Below, in pieces: positions 23,101 through 32,100 of a stretch of 64,000 nt of DNA. Source of the stretch: Heligmosomoides polygyrus polygyrus. Lineage: Eukaryota > Nematoda > Chromadorea > Rhabditida > Heligmosomidae. Numbering within the stretch: the first letter of the stretch is position 1; each line of letters opens with the position of its first letter. The stretch spans positions 75,302,643 through 75,366,642 of the forward strand of contig OX377202.1 in assembly GCA_947396885.1 (NCBI GenBank). Reading direction: 5' to 3'. The notes beneath the pieces are model-generated. The model did no database searches. It saw only the letters and a program-made list of their open reading frames with translations, and was not told the DNA's origin. The position numbers and the translations under genes were made by a program.

Positions 23101-26100
23101 TCGTCCACACTGCTTCTACGGAACGAAACGGACCCATTCCTTGATCGCATCGTAACCTGTGACGAGAAATGGATAATGTACGACAACAGGCGACGATCGG
23201 CATAGTGAGTCGACAGCGATGAGAGCCCCAAGGGTTTTGCGAAGCCGGAATTGCACCAAAAGAAAGTAATGGTGACAGTATGGTGGTGTTCGCTGGGAAT
23301 TATTCACCACAGCTTCCTCCCTCCCGGTGAATCCATCACGGCAGAGAAGTACTGCATTGAAATTGAAGAAATGATGAAAAAGTTGAAGGATATCCGGCCG
23401 GCCTTGGTAAACCGAAGGCGAGTTCTCCTTCTGCACGACAATGCTCGCCCCCATGTAGCACGAATGACGTTGCGGAAATTGAATGAGCTGAGCATTGAAA
23501 CTCTACCACATCCTCCGTTTCCTCCCGACCTCTCCCAACAGACTACCATTTCTTCAAGCATCTTGGCGACTTCTTGGCAGCGAAAATATTCAAATACCAA
23601 CAGGATGCCGAAAGCGCCTTCGAAGATTTCGTCCATTCCAGAACTTCTGATTTTTATGCTACTGGGATAAAAAAGATTGTGTCACGTTGGCAAAGATGTG
23701 TAGAATCAGAAGGTTTTTATTTCGATTAATAAACTTGCCTACAAGCCGAGATATTAACTGTTTAAATTTACAGTGGTTCAGTGCCATTTATTTCGTTACA
23801 ATCTAATACTTTCCAACCTTCGACTTCCACCTTTGATGGAAAGTAGTGCAAACAAAGTGATAATTAAGAGAAAGAGTGACAGATTCGTGGTCAGCAGCTT
23901 AAATAATTCACATAGGCGAAGTCTGGGCGAAACCAGTAGTCATGACTTCGTCGCCCTTATTCACCACTACCCAATAATACGGTACCCTACCGCAGCCAAA
24001 ATGTACTCTTCAGTTGCAAAAATGGGAGCGTACCACAGAGCCAATCCCGTAACTTTCTCCGGAATCGAACCATAGACATCCCCTCCCGCAAGTTCGCATC
24101 GCATCCACACGGCCATCCAGTTGCTACCGCCATCATTGCAAATGAATCACTTGAATTTACCTCGTACCTTCGTTTAGGAAACGTCGTAAATTATCATGTT
24201 ACTGTAATCGAACTTTAATTTGAGCTCGTTTTGAAGGTTAAATTCTGAGCACGACAGGGCCATTCTAGATGTCACTTATGCCTCATCAACCCGCTCTGAA
24301 GTGATACAATTTTTTTTTGCCATTTTCGGGCCACCCAGTGGCCCGTAGAAAAGGCAAAGCACAGTTCTGTGATCCTCGTCCGATGCACTACAAGAACATA
24401 TAGGTCTCATAGAGAATCTTTAGGGGAATTTCATGGGCTTTCCTTGTGAGAACCTTAACTGTGTTGTCAGCTAGGCAACAATTGCTTGGTAAAAATACTC
24501 CATACAGATCAATACCAAGTAAAAAATTTCCTTTCTGAAGTGATGCAAGGCTGTAGTCTTTTCGGCCTTGTTTTTTCTCCTTTTTCGATCAGTACCGTAG
24601 AGTAATGCAGTTCTATCCACCGTCCTACACAGTTCTTCTATGACTATATCGGATCTAGCCGATCACAGTCAATTACGATAGACTCCTTTGATTGCTCAAC
24701 AGTTATCCAACATCTGCCCCCAGATTCACCATATAGCTTCGCCTTCTTCGTCAGATTGCCGCCAGGTGTAGGAATTCCTCACTCATATTCGCGGTTTCAA
24801 TCTGTCAGTTCAATCCGCGATTTGCTCCAGACCCTTCTGCTGTAGTAATGCCTTTTCAACAAATCACTCATTAGCATTTCTAGCAATATCCTGCTGCTGG
24901 TCTTGATGAAGCCATTTCTTCGACAAAACCACCTTGAAGAATTCATCTCATCTCCTTCCAACTTCAACACCAGACCTCAGAACTACTCAAGGGATTCAGT
25001 AATCGTTAATCATGGCAATCCGTTCTCAGGACTTAGCCAACACCGTATTGTCCTACCACACAGATTCATCACGTTTCAGCGGAGAGCAGTCTTTCCGCAT
25101 TGTTCACCCTCGCAGCAAACAAATTTGTCGCCCGCAATTCTCGCAATAGCGGAAAGGGATATCGACAGCGTTCAGACTTAACGTCTGGAGCAGGTCATGA
25201 GCGCCAAAGCGTTCCCAAGACTATCTCCTTTTTCCCCAAACTGTCTCCGTACCATATATATCTTAGACCACATCTATCACCTTTTGTACCGCTGATCATT
25301 GAATGCTCGAGCTGGCGCCAGCACCATCTCCATTCGCACATCCACTCCTGTCGCGTGCCAGGGTCCACCAATGGATCCTTCTCGTGCAAGGGCTCAGGAC
25401 TCTGAGGGGCACTTTAGTGCTAGAAGAAGAGTAAGACCGAACAGATGCGCACGGAGCCGACCGTTCTTCATGTTCTTCATGACTTCTTCGACGCTCTTGA
25501 AAGATCTCCATGCTGCGCGTTTCATCTTGCCCACCTCTGCTCTGTCTGCGGATGTCAGATAATTTTTGGAATTCCCGATGGGCTTGAAAAACTGAGCCAC
25601 AATCCCCGTTTCTTACAGGCCAAATTCGCGAAGACGATTTGAAATTAGCGGTAACAGTGGACGTTGCTCTGAGCTCCAAATCATCCCTAGAACGTATGTG
25701 GACATCCGAGCACAATAGAGTAGCAACCCAACTGAAGGTGCAGCAATGTTCTCTACTGGCCTTTCATGAACGCTCTTCGAGTAGTGCTGTTTAGGAGCTA
25801 AACCCTTCCTGGGATGACGAACAGCTCTTCCAAGAGGCTCGGAGAATCGTTGTTGCTCAAATTCAGTTCGTGACCGTGCACGAGTATCTTCCTCTGCTCA
25901 TTGGCAAGGAAGCGATGGTAAGCAGGAGCTTCACCAGCTTTTCTTAACTAATCAAGGGTGCATGCTCTGCTAGCAACAGCAGCAGTAATTTTTTCTTCAT
26001 TATCGTCTCAATCAAATTAAGGAAAAAGACTTTCAGACATTTCACCACATTTTGGACCCCCTCGATGACTCTGAAGACGTCTACGACGCTGAACTGTGCG

Positions 26101-29100
26101 CCGATACTATTAACGCCTTCGCAGCCGTGATTGGCAAGGTATGCCACTTCTCTGTGTTCTTTCACGGTGGCATTGAGCATATGTTCAGTTCTACCTGGCG
26201 ATGAAACACACTGGAGCTGTCTCTGTTTCACCGTTTCACGAAGGCGATCTCAAGTGAGTTGGTCACCTGCAGCTACCTTCATTTAATCTTGAGCCCATAA
26301 CAGAACACTCCAATTTCGACAGAATTAACGACAATTGTGCTTACGGAATTAAAAGTTTTGGATGAGCAAAAATAGTAGTAAACGTCGGCTACTACTATTT
26401 CATCCGCCAACATATTTCAGCAGCACAAAGGCTTACGGTAGGTCAAACAAAAAAGTGAAACATTAGGAGGCAATGTGCTCATCGGATTCAATTACTTGAA
26501 AAAAAAGAAACACGTGAAGTGGACAGTCGGTAGCGTGATCCGACCATGCTAATAGAACGCTAACGTGCGTATTATTGAGCGCAAGCCTTGTGCAAGAAGG
26601 AGTACAGAAGTATGGGAAGCGCAAAGATAGAATCTTTATGTCACGCTGATGGTCGACATTCGTCTACGGCAGCTCACCAAGAAGCTTATGCAGAATACTA
26701 CTCTATGACAACAGAATGCAGCTGTGGGAAATATAAGAATAACGTAGAAAAGCCTTGGCAAAAGAATTCTGCTGCTCTGAGAAATTTCAGCGCGGCAGAA
26801 TACCTTTGCCTCAAGTTCCTAGTTACACGCGGAGAGGTCGGCATAAGAATTTAGTATAGCAGCTGAAATACTACCTTTCGTGTCGTCTAGAGGCATAGCT
26901 AATAACTAATTGGCTAGTTATTTCTCCTTGAGAATTCAAACCCTTCTGCAAGCCTATGGGCTCTTGCTAGCAGCTTTTCCAGAAAAACCTTCCTATTTTG
27001 CAAGCATTTTGTGATACCACCTTTTATTTCATGTCTTATCACACGGTTATTTAGAAAGATTGTCTTTAATCTTTGATGCTAAACGTTCAGAACTGAAAAA
27101 ATTGTCTTTCTTTTTCACCAGCAAAATCTGCGTAATGCCCAAACTGTGAACGATTTTTACTCTCCGTGCTATTATAATTAGGTGTCCAAACAAAAAACTC
27201 ACGAGACTCTTCTTCTTAAGGCACTGCACATCGCTCCAGTCGTGCAAGCGCTTCGGAAATCGTTCCAAGACATTGGTTTGTTTCGAGGTGCCTTCCCTAG
27301 GTTGGAGTCCACAGCCCTCAAAAAATGTCGGTCCTTTCCGCTGATTTCGGAGCGAGGCTATCGGATCGGAGTATTGTGGAAAGGTCATCAAACTCGGCAC
27401 TGTCCGTTACCTGACTTAAGCTCCTACTGGTGTATGGTATTTCCATACTTTACTTGGTTTCTAGGACAATTCTCACGTGAAATTAGGTTGAATAAAAACA
27501 TTTCTGTGGAAATCAGTTCCATGAAGGATTTTATGAGTTTTAGGGTGGATGCATACATTAGGATAAGCACAGTATTAATGACCGTAGGGCAACTTTCGCT
27601 GTAAGAACACAGAACAGCAGGAAAATAATAGAAATGAACAGTGCTAATGCACCAACACCCTCAAGAGACCTTTTGTGAACAACAGTCTTTCAGAGCGCTT
27701 CTCGGCCAGGCAGCTAGCCTTCCAGGGCTAGGAGTCCTTCAGCAGGACAAAACGCTGACCGTTTCCTCTCATGAAGTCAATACGGCAGCGTATCTAGTCC
27801 ATCGAGGAAGAGACCATGGAATTCCGAGTTTTGTTAAGTGGCACGAGCATTGTACCGGAAGAAAGGTGATCGCATTCTGTCACTCTGCTTTTTTGGATGT
27901 CCAGCGATAATCTGCGTTACCACTTTAGATCACGAGCTTTGATGACTTGTGGGACCTTGTGACGGAACCACGTGAGGTCGTGCCTGCTCTTGAAAAGCCG
28001 TACCAATCGGTGCGTTAATCCTTAAAATTTCACTATTCATATCAAACTTCTAGGAAGCAGAACATTTCATTTCTAGATAGAAGATGTTGACCTAATTGTT
28101 CTTGCGCTGGCAGAAAAACCAGTGCTTGGTTCTCTGGTCGGTTCAACACTGAGCTGCATCCTCGGAAAACAGTATCGAAAGGTAGGTCTTCAACGCTTTC
28201 TCGTAAATTTCGCAGCTCCATGGTCGCCTGCCATGGCTAACGAGACGAATCAGCCTAAACTTTAAATCATTTTTTGCACAAAAAGATGGCTGCTGAATAA
28301 TGAGGGGATGAAGGACAACTTCAATCAGGTCCTTTATGGAGAACGCCACGCTTTCCACATCTGTGGGATAGCGTTGAGTTAACTTGAGAACGTTATTAGG
28401 CATGTGGCCTGAACAATGATCTTCAATGCCATCCAATGAACAGAATAGTGTCTTCTCCCTCCCATACAAGTCTGATTTTAATTCATGTGTCTCAGAAGGT
28501 TGGAAAGCTTGGTTGACATGCGGGGACTCCAACCAGGGGTGTGCGTTAAATTTTTTCGGTAAACTTTTAACGACTATTTTTAACGAAAAATTTTTGCGTT
28601 TAAAACGGTAAAATCGGTAAATTCGTGAAATGAAATTTTCCTTAGCTACAGACAGTTTGGCTGCATTTTGGGAGGTAAAAAGCCACATAATTTCTTTACT
28701 GATTTTTTTTTACTTCATCTACATGGCAATTATATGGCTACGACTTCATCTGCGCAACAAATAACAACAGTCCATCTATCATCAACAAAATTGGCAAACG
28801 GAAAAAATCGTTGAGATTCCAAAACCGTGTGTCAGCAAGACTACTAAAATGACAGCTTCTCAGTATGCCGCGGTATTTCGCTTAGCTTGTGGGAAGCAGT
28901 TCAGCTTCTGGAAATATCCGAAGTACTATGCACCATAGCGCGGTTGAACGTTTTTGAGCGTTTTCATTTGTCCTGAAAAAAACCTCTCACAAAACTTGTG
29001 CTCACTATGTAAATTTTTACAGCCCAACCTTCTTCTACACTGTCATAAGTATTTCGGAAAACTGAAGAATATTTTGATATAAGTTACAAGTTCAAGTTAT

Positions 29101-32100
29101 AAGTTTATTACATTTGCAAAAGGCAAACATAAAAGAAAAACAATATCTCAAACACAGCAACACTAACTAAAGCGTAACATAACATCATATTATGAACACA
29201 ACAAGCAACAGTAGTAATCGGTATTACTCTATGGTCCACCTAGAAGCATCAAGTAATTTTTTGCTGGCTAACCTCTTAAACTGGCTTAGGGATAGCCCAT
29301 TTGGCAGGCTCTTCGTAACCTTAAGATATGCAGTTACTGCTCTATACGTAAAGGACTTAGCGTATAGTGTCGCTTTAGGACGAACTATCGCGAATAAATG
29401 CACAGCCTCTGGTGCTTGAACTCGTGACACGAAACAACTGTTTCATACTACACTTACTACCGTTGTATCCGTTAAGTAATATCTTATGAACCATGCATAC
29501 ATCAAACTTTGCGCCGAGATGCAAGCGAAGGCAATTCAAGGCATCTTTTCCTTACTAGAGCGTTTGGCGTTCTTTCATATCTGAAATCGCCAGCGAGTAC
29601 CATCAGTTTGCGCGTAAAATTATTCTGTATCCTTTCAATGCAATAGATGTTATTTTTCCTGCAAGGAATGAATACTGTAGTGCTAAATTCCACCATAGGA
29701 CGGACGTAAGTTTTGTAAGCGCGTAGAAGGATAGTCTTGTTTTTGCTAGAAAGCCCTTTGAAATATGACACGTTCGCATAATTGCTGGCCTACATCGAAT
29801 TCTAATATGCTCCGAAAAACCCAGGCTGTCACTATAGTGCATGAATACATCGGTGAAACAGCTCGCCCCTTCTACGTCTGCGTTAAGGAACACCTGGAAA
29901 GAAAGAGCAGGTCACGACCATCAACCGATTTATTACTCAGTTGTCTTTCCTTATTGAGGTGCATAATGACACCATAGTATACCATGGGCAAGCTCGTCTG
30001 ATTTTCTGTAGCGATCATGTTACTTGTGGTCATCGGCCTCTTCTCATTTTATTTAGTTTTATTGCTTTCACGTAGATATGTTCACTGCTTCATGTATACT
30101 GACTGTGCTTCTCCACAAGAGAACTGAGGAACACCGCGAGGCGAAAACAGATGGCTTACTACTACCATAGGTGCTAGACTAGCTGTGACCTATGTGGGGT
30201 GGACAGTGTAATTGTTGACAAGTGAAAGTTGGTACGCAACCCAGAACGTTACCCTGATGGGAGCTCATAAGCCCTTACCTGCTTGCGTTTTAATTGAAAG
30301 ATGATTGGTAGAAGACTCAAAACGTACAGTGTCTTAGGTGCATAAAATTTCGTTTAAAAAATGCTCCACTAAGCGCAATTTGTGCAACATAAACCGCTAA
30401 AGGTATACGTAGCGATAGAAAGAAAATGAGATACACAACGCTATAGAGTGACGCGAACAGAAAATACTGATTTAGTTCGGTGAAAGCAAGCTCGTAAGCT
30501 ACAATTGTTCTACGGCATTGACAGCAAGGTCAACGTAATGTCGGACCTTCAATGAAAAGAAAAGCATTGCAAGAAAAGCACTGATGTGCTGTGGAAGACA
30601 GTGTCGCCGAACGTCTGGGTGAAGCATCGAGCAGCTTGGCATTTAAATTCCTGTCTATAATGATAATTGTACAACACTATTCTACTACAACTCATCGCCA
30701 AAGACGTGCCATTTCGACCTATACAACTCCATTATTTGGTCATTGACCTTTCTAGAATGCTCTGCAGTTGCATATAAGAGGCCGCTAAGTAGGATGCCGC
30801 ACGTCTTCCTCAGCGATGCACCACCACGCTTCGCACAACGGACCGCCGATGGAAACCAACGAGCCCGGACAACCGCGACGGCCACTGAGGCGACCGCAAC
30901 CGATCCCAACTCCAAAAAAAGTTGATAGAGGGTATCCTCCGTATCGCAACGATACTGCGAAAGCTCATTTTGAAAAACCGAGTGAAATGCATTTACGTGA
31001 AGAAGAAGTAAAATTTCAAAGTGGCGTGTAAAATGTCGTTAATGCAAATCAGCGGAAATTTTCGTTGCTAAATTTCGTTAAAAACTTAACGAAAAATGCC
31101 GGTAAAAGCGGTAAATCGGTAAATCGTTAATAAACGTACACACCTGACCCGAACCAAGATCCTCGAGTCGAGGTGCATGCGACAATCCGTGCATCTTCCG
31201 ACTGCACTGCTAAGTACATAAGTGAAAATTCACCAATTGAGAGCCACCCCATCTAACAGTGATGCAGAATGTTGTGAAGCTGTTGAGTCAAGATCGTTAT
31301 GGGGGCTTTATTCGGCTTACGATTCAGCGTAACCGTCTTATTCAGACCTGGAAAAGGCAGACGAAGTTTGAGAAATGCTCATCCAGGGATCATTTCAAGC
31401 TATAGGGGCCTCGAAAGTTAATCAGAGAATGAAACGAATAGGGAGTGAGGCAATCCGACTGACCTTAAGGAACCAGCCGAAAGGCTGGTTGGTGATCCTC
31501 GGATGGAGAACAACTGCGACCCTGAGGGGCTGACCCGAAGGGAGCGGCTGGAGCACTCCGGGGTCAAACTCATAGAGGTCGGCAAATAGAGCCAGCTCCT
31601 GGATTACGGTCACAAGCTCCTCTTTCCTATTGATCGCGGGATTCTTCAACGCAATCCACAACACCTCCGAGGTTTTGCGCGCTGCGATAGCGAACACACG
31701 CGCTAGGATCGCCACTGCTATTCCAACCACCGAGCCACTATGACTTCGCATCCTGTGCTCCCCAAAGGAGTAGAGCCCCTTCACCTATTCAGTCCATCCG
31801 CAGCTCCTTGACTCTGACCTGAAGAGGCTTGCCCGTCTCACCGATGTATTCTTCGCTGCATTGGCTGCAAGTTATGAGGTACGCCGCTTCTGAGACCCTA
31901 CGGTCACCTTCCCTACCGTATCAACAGACCCTGCAGGGTGAAGTAGTAAACGCGTGTCATAGAGACGGCTTCTAACAAGCTGCGCCTTAAGGTAGGTGGG
32001 GTGGGGATATCTCAACGACGTTTACGGGGTAGTCTAGCTCGGTCTTGCGAACACAGTCCTGCACTTGGGTGCATCCGTGATGAACGGCACTGAGAAGGGA

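Larger units (their letters stand above)
18239..24447. mobile_element. Large inverted-repeat structure with tRNA-like module in each arm
   Basis: The left arm (about 18,244-19,633) and right arm (about 23,980-24,447) are reverse complements over about 470 bp once a mariner in the left arm is removed. Paired blocks include GTTTGATTATAGTA with the complement at 24,195, and AATTCAAGTGATTCATTTGCAA-type sequence on both sides. The interior holds a Penelope-like fragment and two further mariners. It sits in an intron of peroxidase gene A. No transposase matching the outer ends was recognised. Confidence 0.75.
28534..31146. mobile_element. hAT-like element with subterminal repeats, decayed
   Basis: The ends are CAGGGGTGTGCGTTA and its imperfect complement ending ACGTACACACCTG. 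The flanking 8 bp are ACTCCAAC and ACCCGAAC, a six-of-eight match, as expected for an old hAT target duplication. Short CGGTAAA/TCGGTAAAT motifs repeat inside both ends. No hAT transposase was recognised. The interior holds LINE and Penelope-like scraps. It lies in the 4.3-kb intron of peroxidase gene A. Confidence 0.6.

Noticed and set aside
25097..25137. Gene A exon with [13 protein letters not shown]
   Set aside because: It aligns with the REHN helix but lacks REH, has no suitable donor and sits next to an RTE fragment. Too weak to call.
27047..27604. Genes on both strands in the gene A intron
   Set aside because: Overlapping ORFs of 117 and 140 codons share the same DNA and neither has a recognisable domain.
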